A DNA stretch of 33,706 bases from Streptomyces sp. GC420 (GTDB lineage: Bacteria > Actinomycetota > Actinomycetes > Streptomycetales > Streptomycetaceae): positions 1 to 33,706 of the forward strand of contig NZ_JAAAXQ010000034.1 in NCBI RefSeq assembly GCF_009916105.1, in the 5' to 3' direction. Under the pieces are notes generated by a model, which was not told where the DNA came from, made no database searches, and worked only from the letters and a program-made list of their open reading frames with translations. This document shows, piece after piece, positions 15,314 through 23,460 of this stretch. The position numbers were made by a program, and so were the translations under genes. Numbering within the stretch: position 1 is the first letter of the stretch; each line of letters starts with the position of its first letter.

Positions 15314-16477
15314 ATGGACGCGGGGCTCAAGCGCGAGCTGGAGGAGAAGGTCCGGGCCGGTGAGCGGCTGTCCCGCGAGGACGGCATCGCCCTCTACGAG
15401 TCGGACGACCTGGCCTGGCTCGGCGGCCTCGCCCACGAGGTGCGCACGCGCAAGAACGGTGACGTCGTGCACTTCAACGTCAACCGGCACCTCAACATGA
15501 CGAACGTGTGCACGGCCTCGTGCGCGTACTGCTCCTTCCAGCGCAAGCCGGGTGAGAAGGACGCCTACACGATGCGCATCGAGGAGGCCGTCCGCCTCGC
15601 CAAGTCGATGGAGAGCGAGAACCTCACCGAGCTGCACATCGTCAACGGCCTGCACCCGAACCTGCCGTGGCGCTATTACCCGCGTTCGCTCAGCGAGCTG
15701 AAGAAGGCGCTGCCGAACGTCTCGCTGAAGGCCTTCACGGCCACGGAGATCCACCATTTCGAGACGATCTCCGGGCTGTCCGCCTCCGAGATCCTCGACG
15801 AGCTCATCGAGGCCGGTCTCGAGTCGCTGACCGGCGGCGGTGCCGAGATCTTCGACTGGGAGGTGCGTCAGCACATCGTCGACCACCGCACCCACTGGGA
15901 GGACTGGTCGCGCATCCACCGCCTGGCGCACGAGAAGGGTCTGAAGACCCCGTGCACCATGCTGTACGGGCACATCGAGGAGCCGCGCCACCGCGTCGAC
16001 CACGTGCTGCGGCTGCGTGAACTGCAGGACGAGACCGGCGGTTTCCAGGTCTTCATCCCGCTGCGCTACCAGCACGACTTCGTCGACATGAAGGACGGCA
16101 AGGTCCGCAACCGCCTCCAGGCGCGCACGACGATGGCCACCGGCGCCGAGGCGCTGAAGACCTTCGCCGTCTCCAGGCTGCTCTTCGACAACATCCAGCA
16201 CGTCAAGGTCTTCTGGGTGATGCACGGCGTGCAGACCGCCCAGCTCGCGCTCCAGCACGGCGCGGACGACATGGACGGCTCGGTCGTCGAGTACAAGATC
16301 ACGCATGACGCCGACAACTACGGCACGCCGAACAAGCTGACCCGCGACGACCTGCTGGAGCTGATCCGCGACGCCGGCTTCCGGCCGGTGGAGCGCAACA
16401 CCCGCTACGAGATCATCCGCGAGTATGACGGACCCGACCCCAAGCGCCGCGAGTCGCCGCAGCCCATGCGCGTCTGA
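15314..16477 (+). CDS. mqnE: Aminofutalosine synthase (MqnE), radical SAM
   Basis: The protein has 387 residues. The ATG is preceded by GGGAGG at a normal distance. The radical-SAM cluster ligands are in CTASCAYC (Cys66, Cys70, Cys73), inside the family segment NMTNVCTASCAYCSFQRKPG. Other conserved segments are HIVNGLHPNLPW and GGGAEIFDWEVR. MqnE adds the adenosyl radical of SAM to 3-[(1-carboxyvinyl)oxy]benzoate, the product of MqnA, to give 6-amino-6-deoxyfutalosine. The CxxxCxxC proteins MqnE and MqnC are paralogues. FQRKPGEKDAY and the match to the upstream/downstream mqn genes favour MqnE here, with MqnC at 23461. It has its own probable promoter after the hairpin. Confidence 0.93.
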   Translation: MDAGLKRELEEKVRAGERLSREDGIALYESDDLAWLGGLAHEVRTRKNGDVVHFNVNRHLNMTNVCTASCAYCSFQRKPGEKDAYTMRIEEAVRLAKSMESENLTELHIVNGLHPNLPWRYYPRSLSELKKALPNVSLKAFTATEIHHFETISGLSASEILDELIEAGLESLTGGGAEIFDWEVRQHIVDHRTHWEDWSRIHRLAHEKGLKTPCTMLYGHIEEPRHRVDHVLRLRELQDETGGFQVFIPLRYQHDFVDMKDGKVRNRLQARTTMATGAEALKTFAVSRLLFDNIQHVKVFWVMHGVQTAQLALQHGADDMDGSVVEYKITHDADNYGTPNKLTRDDLLELIRDAGFRPVERNTRYEIIREYDGPDPKRRESPQPMRV

Positions 16478-16513
16478 GGCGGGGCGGACCGACGCCCCGG
16501 GTCTGAGGGCCGG

Positions 16514-16559
16514 CGGTACGGGTACTCGCGCCGCATGGCCAGTAGCCGTACCCGTACCG
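16514..16559 (+). repeat. Perfect 12-bp inverted repeat bracketing the udgX start codon
   Basis: CGGTACGGGTAC (16514-16525) is the exact reverse complement of 16548-16559. The 22-nt loop contains the ATG at 16535. In the RNA the stem would place the start in a loop with little room for a ribosome site. It could equally be a protein-binding operator. It does not match the actinobacterial SOS box. Confidence 0.7.
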
Positions 16560-17224
16560 TCCGCGGGGACGCGCGCACCGCGGGGCACGCCGCTCCGGAG
16601 GACGCGTACACCGCGGCACCCTTCGTGCCCGAGGGCGCCGACCTCACGGCGCTCCGGGAGGCGGCGGCCGGCTGCCGCGGCTGCCCGCTGCACCGGGACG
16701 CCACCCGGACCGTCTTCGGCGAGGGCGAGCCCGACGCCCGTATCGTGCTGGTGGGCGAGCAGCCCGGGGACCAGGAGGACCGCAAGGGCCACCCCTTCGT
16801 GGGGCCCGCCGGACGGATCCTCGACGAGGCGCTCGAAGCCGCCGGCATCGACCCGGCCGAGGCGTACGTCACCAACGCCGTCAAGCACTTCAAGTTCGCC
16901 CTCGTCGCCGAGCGCGGCAAGCGCCGCATCCACAAGCCGCCGACCCTGCGCGAGCTGAGTGCCTGCAAGCCGTGGCTCGATGCCGAGTTGCGCGTACTCG
17001 ACCCCGAGGTGATCGTCGCCCTCGGCGCCACCGCGGGGAAGTCGCTACTCGGGCCCTCCTTCCGGGTGACCCGGGAGCGTGGCAGGCTCCTCGCGCTGGA
17101 CGAGGTGCCGCTGGTCGCCACGGTCCACCCGTCCGCCGTGCTGCGGGCGCGGGACGAGGACCGGGCGAAGATGTACGACGGGCTCGTGTCCGATCTGCGA
17201 ACGGCCGCCCGGGTGCTCGGCTGA
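16535..17224 (+). CDS. udgX: UdgX-type uracil-DNA glycosylase (covalent uracil-DNA binder)
   Basis: The protein has 229 residues. Motif A is GEQPGDQED (74-82). The insertion loop KRRIH (129-133) ends in the His that in mycobacterial UdgX attacks the abasic sugar and stays covalently bound. Motif B is HPSAVLRA (198-205). These three together separate UdgX from ordinary family 4 enzymes. Fe-S ligands visible are Cys47, Cys50 and Cys144; the position of the fourth family 4 Cys holds His118 (VKHFKF), which may be the fourth ligand (inference). UdgX excises uracil from DNA and is linked to damage tolerance in mycobacteria. The first 25 residues are Arg/Ala-rich and poorly conserved in type, so the start is less certain. 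Confidence 0.9.
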   Translation: MASSRTRTVRGDARTAGHAAPEDAYTAAPFVPEGADLTALREAAAGCRGCPLHRDATRTVFGEGEPDARIVLVGEQPGDQEDRKGHPFVGPAGRILDEALEAAGIDPAEAYVTNAVKHFKFALVAERGKRRIHKPPTLRELSACKPWLDAELRVLDPEVIVALGATAGKSLLGPSFRVTRERGRLLALDEVPLVATVHPSAVLRARDEDRAKMYDGLVSDLRTAARVLG

Positions 17225-17230
17225 GCCGGT

Positions 17231-17243
17231 TATCGTCGGCTCC
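17231..17243 (+). promoter_or_regulatory. Candidate leaderless promoter of the GNAT gene
   Basis: TATCGT (17231-17236) fits TANNNT and lies 7 nt before the ATG at 17244. No ribosome site is present. The gap to udgX is only 19 bases, so the promoter overlaps its end. Confidence 0.4.
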
Positions 17244-17768
17244 ATGCCGCTGACCTTCGCACCGGACCCTGCCGTGACCCCGGAGCTTCGCGACGGGATC
17301 CTCAGCCTCTGGGCGGACGTCTCCAACGCGGGCGGCGCCGTCGGATTCGTCCCCCCGGTGTCGCCCGAGGAGATCCGGCCGGAGCTGGTCAGGCACCTGG
17401 TGGCGATGGCCGAGGGCCGCATGCACCTCGTCGTCGGCCTCGACGAGGACGGCCGCGTGGCGGCCACCGCCTTCCTCGGCCTCAACACGCACCGGCTGAA
17501 GCGCCACTACCTCTGGGTGTACACGGTGATGGTCCACCCCCGGCACCAGGGCCACGGTTGCGGCCGGGACCTGATGGACGCCGTCGAGCGGGCGGCCCGC
17601 GGGCTCGACGGCATAGAGGCGGTCCAGCTCACGTGCCGCGGCGGCACCGGGGTGGACCGCTTCTACGAGGGCTGCGGCTACAAGGAGGTCGGCCGGGTGC
17701 CCGGAGCCATTCGGGTGGCCCCGGGTGACGACCGGGACGACATCTTCATGCTCCTCCCGCTGAATTGA
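17244..17768 (+). CDS. GNAT-family N-acetyltransferase
   Basis: The protein has 174 residues from the ATG giving MPLTFAPD; longer in-frame starts would run into udgX. The acetyl-CoA-binding motif A is VHPRHQGHGCGRDLMDAVE (about 95-113), with the Q-x-x-G-x-G pyrophosphate loop. It is preceded by the strand LKRHYLWVYTVMV and followed by GVDRFYEGCGYKEVGRVPGA, the usual motif B. The fold transfers an acetyl group from acetyl-CoA to an amine; the substrate cannot be told from sequence. It begins 19 bases after udgX on the same strand, so it may also be read through from udgX. Confidence 0.85.
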   Translation: MPLTFAPDPAVTPELRDGILSLWADVSNAGGAVGFVPPVSPEEIRPELVRHLVAMAEGRMHLVVGLDEDGRVAATAFLGLNTHRLKRHYLWVYTVMVHPRHQGHGCGRDLMDAVERAARGLDGIEAVQLTCRGGTGVDRFYEGCGYKEVGRVPGAIRVAPGDDRDDIFMLLPLN

Positions 17769-17830
17769 TCCAGTTTGCTCCGTGGTTCACTGGAACCGCT
17801 GTATCCGCCGGAGGAGAGAGAAGGCCCGCC

Positions 17831-18148
17831 GTGCCCCCCAAGCCGAGCGCCACGTTCCGTTACACCGCGATGCGCCTTGGCATCTTCGCCGCCTGCTTCC
17901 TCGTCGCCTGGCCGGCCGTGCACTTCGGCCTCGCGCCCGCGGGCATCGGCAAGTCCAACGTCTTCTGGATCGCTCTGCTGGCGCTGATCCTGTCCGCCCC
18001 GGTCAGCTTCGTGGTGCTGCGGGGCCAGCGGGACGCCATGTCCGAGCAGATCGTCCATCGCGTGGACCGGGCGAAGGCGAAGCTCGCCGCCAGCCGGTCG
18101 CAGGAGGACGACGCGGACGACGCCGCGCGGGCGCAGGGCGCTTCGTAG
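17831..18148 (+). CDS. DUF4229-type small membrane protein
   Basis: The protein has 105 residues. The GTG start is chosen because GGAGGAGAGAAGG lies just upstream; the longer frame from 17765 has no ribosome site and starts inside the spacer. Two membrane helices (about 14-34 and 42-62) are joined by a short turn. A charged C-terminus follows, with the amphipathic stretch VDRAKAKLAASRSQEDD. The hydrophobic pair and the GQRDAM segment after the second helix fit the DUF4229 family of actinobacteria. The function is unknown. It follows the GNAT gene by 62 bases. Confidence 0.8.
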   Translation: MPPKPSATFRYTAMRLGIFAACFLVAWPAVHFGLAPAGIGKSNVFWIALLALILSAPVSFVVLRGQRDAMSEQIVHRVDRAKAKLAASRSQEDDADDAARAQGAS

Positions 18149-18263
18149 GCACGTCGCCGGCCCGCGCCGGCCGGCCGGGCACGTCGTTCACAGCCGGTAC
18201 CTCCGCACGGCCCGTCCGGCCGGTGGCCGCCGTGCCGGGGGTCCGTGATCAGGAGAGCAGCGC

Positions 18264-19001
18264 GTGGCACGTCAGGTCACCGTCGTCACGGGCGGCAGCC
18301 GGGGGATCGGCGCCGCCACCTGTGTCCGGCTGGCCGCCGGGGGACACGATCTGGTCCTGGGGTACGTCAGCGACGAGGCGGCGGCGCGGACGACCGCCGC
18401 GGCCGTGCGGGCGGCGGGGGCGCGCTGCCTGACGGTACGGGCGGACACGTCCGACGAGAACGATGTGGAGCGGCTGTTCGACCTCGCCGCCGGTGAGCTG
18501 GGGCCGGTGACGGGACTGGTGAACAACGCCGGGGTGACCGGGCCGCTCGGGAGGCTCGCGCAGGCCCGGACGGAGGACCTGCGGCGGGTGATCGAGGTCA
18601 ATCTGCTGGGCAGTCTGCTGTGCTGCCGACGGGCCGCGCGCGACATGGCCGGGCGCGGCGGCGCCATCGTCAACGTCTCCTCCGCCGCCGCCACGCTGGG
18701 CAGCCCCGGCGAGTACGTCCACTACGCCGCGACCAAGGCGGCCATCGACACGCTGACCGTCGGCCTCGCCAAGGAACTGGGCCCGGAGGGGATCCGGGTG
18801 AACGCGGTCGCCCCCGGTGTCATCAACACCGACATGCACGCCGCGATGGGGGACCCCGACCGTCCCGCGAAGGCGGCCGCGAGCATTCCGCTGGGGCGGC
18901 CGGGCGAACCCGCCGAGATCGCGGGCGCCGTCGCCTGGCTGCTCTCGCCCGACGCGTCGTACGCCACGGGCACGGTCATCCGTGTCTCCGGCGGCCGATG
19001 A
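18264..19001 (+). CDS. SDR-family oxidoreductase (FabG-like)
   Basis: The protein has 245 residues, typical of classical short-chain dehydrogenases. Its GTG start follows AGGAG. The cofactor motif is TGGSRGIG (9-16), the structural motif NNAG is in LVNNAGVTG, and the active site comprises Ser in VNVSSAAAT and YAATK (Tyr-x3-Lys). A late PGVINTDMHA segment and the C-terminal SGGR are also typical. NADP preference is suggested by the Ser-Arg in the glycine motif. The substrate is unknown; it could reduce a ketone or oxidise an alcohol. The 115-nt gap upstream contains two copies of GCACGTCG but no clear promoter. Confidence 0.9.
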   Translation: MARQVTVVTGGSRGIGAATCVRLAAGGHDLVLGYVSDEAAARTTAAAVRAAGARCLTVRADTSDENDVERLFDLAAGELGPVTGLVNNAGVTGPLGRLAQARTEDLRRVIEVNLLGSLLCCRRAARDMAGRGGAIVNVSSAAATLGSPGEYVHYAATKAAIDTLTVGLAKELGPEGIRVNAVAPGVINTDMHAAMGDPDRPAKAAASIPLGRPGEPAEIAGAVAWLLSPDASYATGTVIRVSGGR

Positions 19002-19078
19002 ACCGTCAAGTGCCTCTGTCCGTGCCTGAGATGAGGGTGATGAGGGCCGGAAAACGTGGTGAGAGGGCGGCACGCCCG

Positions 19079-19084
19079 TAGGCT
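19079..19084 (+). promoter_or_regulatory. Candidate -10 element for the TetR gene
   Basis: TAGGCT lies 38 nt before the GTG start. The leader then includes the ribosome site GGAGGG. The -35 is weak. Confidence 0.4.
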
Positions 19085-19122
19085 TGCCAACGGTAAGGGC
19101 GCGGGGCGGAGGGACTTCTCGG

Positions 19123-19878
19123 GTGAACGTGAACGCGAACGCCGTGAGGCCTCACAAGGGCAAGCGGCTGCCGCGGGCCGTACGGGAACAGCAGATGCTG
19201 GACGCGGCGGTGCGCATTTTCGGACGGCGCGGGTACCGCGCGGCCTCCATGGACGAGATCGCCGAAGTGGCCGGTGTTTCCAAGCCGCTGGTCTATCTGT
19301 ACCTGAATTCCAAGGAGGAGCTGTTCACGGCATGCATCCGCCGTGAGGCGCGGGCGCTGGTCGAGGCGGTACGCGGCGGAGTGACCCCGGACGCCGCGGC
19401 GGACCGGCAGCTGTGGGACGGGCTGCGGGCGTTCTTCACGCACACCTCCGAGCACCCGGACGGCTGGGCGGTCCTGCATAGCCAGGCCCGTACGCACGGT
19501 GAGCCCTTCGCCCGGGAAGTGACCGCGATGAGGGACGAACTGCTCGCGTTCGTGACCCATCTGATCGGTGCCGCCGCCCGGGAGGCTCAGTGCGATCCGC
19601 TGCCCGCCGAGAAGGAGGTCGCCGGTCTGGCTCACGCCCTCGTCGGGGCCGCGGAATCCCTTGCGGGCTGGGCCGGCGGAAATGCCGACGCCCGGGCCGA
19701 TACCCGGGCCGATACCCGGGCCGATACCCGGGCCGATACCCGGGCCGATACCCGGGGCGAGGTCCAGGGCCAGGGGAAACAGACAGCCAGGGACACCGCG
19801 GCGCTGCTGATGAATTTCGCGTGGACAGGTCTGGAGAACCTGATGAACGGCCACCGCTGGGGTGTCCCGGCCCACTGA
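19123..19878 (+). CDS. TetR-family transcriptional regulator with in-frame minisatellite
   Basis: The protein has 251 residues from the GTG preceded by GGAGGG at 9 nt. The N-terminal DNA-binding domain runs from about 20 to 66, with the helix-turn-helix in MDEIAEVAGVSKPLVYLYL (43-60 region) and the usual NSKEELF after it. The C-terminal ligand/dimer domain is interrupted near residues 190-210 by five repeats of the tetrapeptide RADT, then resumes with TAALLMNFAWTGLENL. The insertion is hydrophilic and probably a surface loop. The gene follows an SDR gene on the same strand, a common pairing, but has its own probable promoter. Its effector and targets are unknown. Confidence 0.88.
   Translation: MNVNANAVRPHKGKRLPRAVREQQMLDAAVRIFGRRGYRAASMDEIAEVAGVSKPLVYLYLNSKEELFTACIRREARALVEAVRGGVTPDAAADRQLWDGLRAFFTHTSEHPDGWAVLHSQARTHGEPFAREVTAMRDELLAFVTHLIGAAAREAQCDPLPAEKEVAGLAHALVGAAESLAGWAGGNADARADTRADTRADTRADTRADTRGEVQGQGKQTARDTAALLMNFAWTGLENLMNGHRWGVPAH
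19691..19750. repeat. Five perfect copies of a 12-bp tandem repeat (CCCGGGCCGATA) inside the TetR gene
   Basis: The array covers 19691-19750 and is followed by a degenerate sixth copy (19751-19760). Because the unit is a multiple of three, copy-number change would add or remove RADT without breaking the frame. Each unit holds the palindrome CCCGGG. Confidence 0.95.
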
Positions 19879-19946
19879 GGGCGGCGAAGCCGGCGGGAAC
19901 ACCGGGAACGGTTCGAACAGCGGCTGTCGGCGTGAGCGGGAAAGGC

Positions 19947-19979
19947 AGGAGCCCCGCGCCGGGCAGGCGAGGGGCTCCT
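19947..19979. terminator. Bidirectional terminator between the TetR gene and the cold-shock gene
   Basis: AGGAGCCCC (19947-19955) pairs perfectly with GGGGCTCCT (19971-19979) over a 15-nt loop. It sits between the convergent stop codons at 19878 and 20017. Confidence 0.65.
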
Positions 19980-20016
19980 TGGTGATGCAAGTCGTCGGAT
20001 CAGACAACCGCCGGCA

Positions 20017-20220
20017 TCAGACCGGGGTGACGTTCTCCGCCTGCGGACCCTTGGGGCCCTGCGTGACGTCGAAGTTCACCTGCTGGTTCTCCTCGAGGGA
20101 GCGGAAGCCGGAGGCGTTGATCGCGGAGTAGTGGACGAAGACGTCGGGGCCTCCGCCGTCCTGGGCGATAAAGCCGAAGCCCTTTTCAGCGTTGAACCAC
20201 TTCACGGTTCCGGTAGCCAT
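20017..20220 (-). CDS. CspA-like cold-shock protein
   Basis: The protein has 67 residues, the standard length. The start is the ATG giving [10 protein letters not shown], 7 bases after the strong ribosome site AAGGAGGG; frame further upstream is leader, not protein. The two RNA-binding motifs are KGFGFI (RNP1) and VFVHY (RNP2), in a single OB-fold. Such proteins bind single-stranded RNA and DNA and act as RNA chaperones or antiterminators. The gene is monocistronic. Its promoter lies about 135 bases upstream, giving a long untranslated leader that holds a terminator-like hairpin. It diverges from mqnA. Confidence 0.95.
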   Translation of the reverse strand: MATGTVKWFNAEKGFGFIAQDGGGPDVFVHYSAINASGFRSLEENQQVNFDVTQGPKGPQAENVTPV

Positions 20221-20288
20221 AAGCCCTCCTTGGGCCAAAGGGTTGCCCTGCTCCAGAACCTGCACATGCGAAGTCTGAAAACTACAAA

Positions 20289-20317
20289 AGCCCGCGGTGC
20301 AAAATGCTCCGCAGGCT
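20289..20317 (-). promoter_or_regulatory. Terminator-like hairpin in the 5' leader of the cold-shock gene (candidate attenuator)
   Basis: On the minus strand AGCCTGCGG (20317-20309) pairs with CCGCGGGCT (20297-20289), 9 bp with one G-U. The loop folds further by GCA/TGC pairing around TTT with an A-A mismatch. TTTTG follows the stem, and a second TTTT lies a few bases on. It ends 68 nt before the ATG, inside the untranslated leader. Confidence 0.55.
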
Positions 20318-20354
20318 CTGTACTGCAAGGGAAACCAAACTGCAACTTGCGGCG

Positions 20355-20360
20355 AGCCTA
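20355..20360 (-). promoter_or_regulatory. Candidate -10 element of the cold-shock gene
   Basis: On the minus strand the hexamer reads TAGGCT, fitting TANNNT. Transcription would start near 20348, giving a leader of about 128 nt. No good -35 was found. Confidence 0.5.
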
Positions 20361-20484
20361 GCACGCACTATCCGCTCGAGGGTAGAGGTAGAGATCACGT
20401 CACCCGAACGTTTGATACCTGGCCGCAAAGGTGACATCCGGATGCGGCCGGGGACCCGCCGCGCCGTCACGCAGCGCACAGGTC

Positions 20485-21345
<861 letters not shown>

Positions 21346-21497
21346 GGCGACGCTGCCGCGCCGGCGGTACCCGGGTGGACCGGCGGCGGTGCCCCGGGCG
21401 GACTGGGGAGGACTCGGGAGGATCCGTACGGGCGGCCCCGTCCGGGGCGGGGAACCGTACCCTTCTCGGGAAGAGGAGCTCGGGGGAGGACCTTGCC

Positions 21498-23234
21498 ATG
21501 CAGCCGCTGGAAGCGGGCGAACCACAGAGCATGGGCCCGTACCGCCTGCTCGGCAGGCTCGGCGCCGGCGGCATGGGCCGGGTCTACCTGGGCCGCAGTG
21601 CCGGAGGCCGCACGGTTGCGGTCAAGGCCGTGCATCCGCACTTCGCGCTCGACGAGGAGTTCAGGGCACGCTTCCGCCGCGAGGTGGAGGCCGCACGGCG
21701 GGTCGGCGGCGCGTGGACCGCTCCCGTGCTCGACGCCGACCCGGACGCGCCCGTGCCGTGGGTGGCGACCGGCTACGTCGCGGGTCCCTCGCTTGCCCAG
21801 GCCGTCACCGCGCACGGCCCACTGCCGGACCACACCGTGAGAACGCTGGGCGCCGGCCTCGCCGAGGCGCTCGGCGCGGTGCACGCGCTGGGCCTCGTGC
21901 ACCGTGACGTGAAGCCCTCCAACGTCCTGCTCACGGTCGACGGGCCCCGGCTGATCGACTTCGGCATCGCCCGCGCCATCGACGGCACCGCATCCCTCAC
22001 CTCCTCCGGCGTGTCCATCGGGTCGCCCGGCTACATGGCTCCCGAGCAGATCCTCGGCGAGGACGTCGCGGGCGCCTCCGACGTGTTCTCGCTCGGCGCG
22101 GTGCTCGCCTACGCCGCCACCGGCGTGTCGCCGTTCCCCGGCGACAGCTCCGCCGCCCTCCTCTACAAGGTCGTGCACGAGGAGCCCCGGATGGAAGGGC
22201 TGGACGGCGAGCTGCGGGAACTGGTCGAGGCCTGCCTGGCGAAGCGGCCCGGGGCCAGGCCCGAGCCGGCCGCGGTCGCCGGGCGGCTCGCGCCGAAGGG
22301 CGCGGCCGCGCTGGTGGCGGGCGGCTGGCTGCCGGGCCCGCTGGTGGAGCAGCTGGGCAGGACCGCCGTACGGCTCCTCGATCTGGAGCCGCAGCCGCAG
22401 CCGCGGGGCGCGGGGGCGGAGCCGGCATCCGGGCCGATCCCGTTCACCACGCCGTCGGTCGGGGCACCGGCCGACGTGCCGGCCGGGGCGTCGACGGGGG
22501 CCGGTGGTGCGGCCGGCTCCGATGCCGCCCGGGGCGCCGCCGGCGCGGGCTCCTTCGGCCCGCCCGACCCCTCCTACGCCGGCCTCGGGGCCGGGGCCGC
22601 GGGGAGCGCCCATGCCGCGCCGGCCCCCGAGCAGCCGCCCGGCCGGATATCGGTGTCCCTCGCCGCGACCTCCGTGCCCGGCGAGCGGCGGGGCAGGAAG
22701 CTGAGCTGCACGGTGGCTCTCGCCGTCGCGGGGGCGCTGGCGGCCGTCACCGTGGGGGTGGGCGTGCTGACCGATGTGCTGCCCGGTGGCGGCGGGGACT
22801 CCGCGAGCGGTGCCAAGGACGGCGGGGGCGCGGCCGCCGGTCCCGAGAGCCGGCCCTCGCGGTCCCCGCGGCCGGGCAGGGTCCCCGAGGAGTTCCTCGG
22901 CACCTGGGAGGGCCCCGTGGAGGCCGGCGCCGCGGGGGTCACGCTGCCCGGCGGCACCCTCACCCTCGTCGTCGAACAGGGCCGCACCGGCGAACGGATG
23001 GGCACCGCCACCCAGGTCGACCTGCTCGGCGCCTCCACCTGCCGCGACGTGCTCTACCTGAAGTCCGTCACGGAAGAGGAGGTTGTCGCGGAGAGCCGCC
23101 CAGGCACCAAGGACGACCGCTGCACGCAGAACAGGTCGACGGTGCGGCTCACCCGGGTCGGCGCCGGACTCCGGTACGCGTCGCAGAACCCGGAGGGCGG
23201 AAAGCCCAAGGGGCTGCTGGAGAAACAGGACTGA
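21498..23234 (+). CDS. Transmembrane Hanks-type Ser/Thr protein kinase
   Basis: The protein has 578 residues. The ATG giving MQPLEAGEP follows GGGGGAGGA, and the kinase fold starts at once. Motifs are GAGGMGRVYLG (22-32), the ATP-site Lys in VAVK (Lys43), HRDVKPSN (Asp137 catalytic), DFGIAR (154-159) and SPGYMAPEQ. The kinase domain ends near residue 270 and is followed by a Pro/Ala/Gly-rich linker of about 120 residues. A single membrane helix lies at about 401-425. The outer domain (about 463-578) starts EEFLGTWEG and holds two cysteines that could pair; it is not PASTA-type and I do not recognise it. It lies between mqnA and mqnC on the same strand, but a link to quinone synthesis is unproven. 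Confidence 0.92.
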   Translation: MQPLEAGEPQSMGPYRLLGRLGAGGMGRVYLGRSAGGRTVAVKAVHPHFALDEEFRARFRREVEAARRVGGAWTAPVLDADPDAPVPWVATGYVAGPSLAQAVTAHGPLPDHTVRTLGAGLAEALGAVHALGLVHRDVKPSNVLLTVDGPRLIDFGIARAIDGTASLTSSGVSIGSPGYMAPEQILGEDVAGASDVFSLGAVLAYAATGVSPFPGDSSAALLYKVVHEEPRMEGLDGELRELVEACLAKRPGARPEPAAVAGRLAPKGAAALVAGGWLPGPLVEQLGRTAVRLLDLEPQPQPRGAGAEPASGPIPFTTPSVGAPADVPAGASTGAGGAAGSDAARGAAGAGSFGPPDPSYAGLGAGAAGSAHAAPAPEQPPGRISVSLAATSVPGERRGRKLSCTVALAVAGALAAVTVGVGVLTDVLPGGGGDSASGAKDGGGAAAGPESRPSRSPRPGRVPEEFLGTWEGPVEAGAAGVTLPGGTLTLVVEQGRTGERMGTATQVDLLGASTCRDVLYLKSVTEEEVVAESRPGTKDDRCTQNRSTVRLTRVGAGLRYASQNPEGGKPKGLLEKQD

Positions 23235-23242
23235 GCCGCGGG

Positions 23243-23269
23243 CCTGCCGTCCGTCGTGTCACCGGCAGG
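23243..23269 (+). terminator. Weak hairpin after the kinase gene
   Basis: CCTGCCG (23243-23249) pairs with CGGCAGG (23263-23269), 13-nt loop, starting 9 bases after the stop. There is no T-tract. The rest of the 226-nt gap is GC-rich with short CCTGGCC- and CCGAG-type repeats. Confidence 0.3.
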
Positions 23270-23415
23270 TCTCCGGCGCGTGCCGCCACCACAGCCCCTG
23301 GCCCCTGGCCCCGACCCGAGCCCGAGTTCCGAGTCCCGAGCCCCGGACTTCCAGGGCTCCAGGGCCCCTGGGCGCCTCGCCGGGGCCGACCTCGGGTGCT
23401 GTCGCGCCTCTGGCG

Positions 23416-23421
23416 TAGGCT
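23416..23421 (+). promoter_or_regulatory. Candidate -10 element of mqnC
   Basis: TAGGCT fits TANNNT and lies 39 nt before the GTG start; the leader contains AAAGGGA as ribosome site. The -35 is unclear. Confidence 0.4.
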
Positions 23422-23460
23422 GGGCCGGTCCGTCCACACCCCGCAGAAAGGGACGTCCCG

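Noticed and set aside
16514..16559. SOS (LexA) box at udgX
   Set aside because: The arms do not match the actinobacterial SOS consensus TCGAAC-N4-GTTCGA.
14969..16933. Long minus-strand open frame opposite mqnE (about 650 codons)
   Set aside because: Antisense to the Lrp gene, mqnE and part of udgX; composition is that of a shadow frame and no domain is recognisable.
19691..19760. Possible CRISPR array
   Set aside because: The 12-bp units are contiguous with no spacers and lie in-frame inside a coding gene, so this is a minisatellite.
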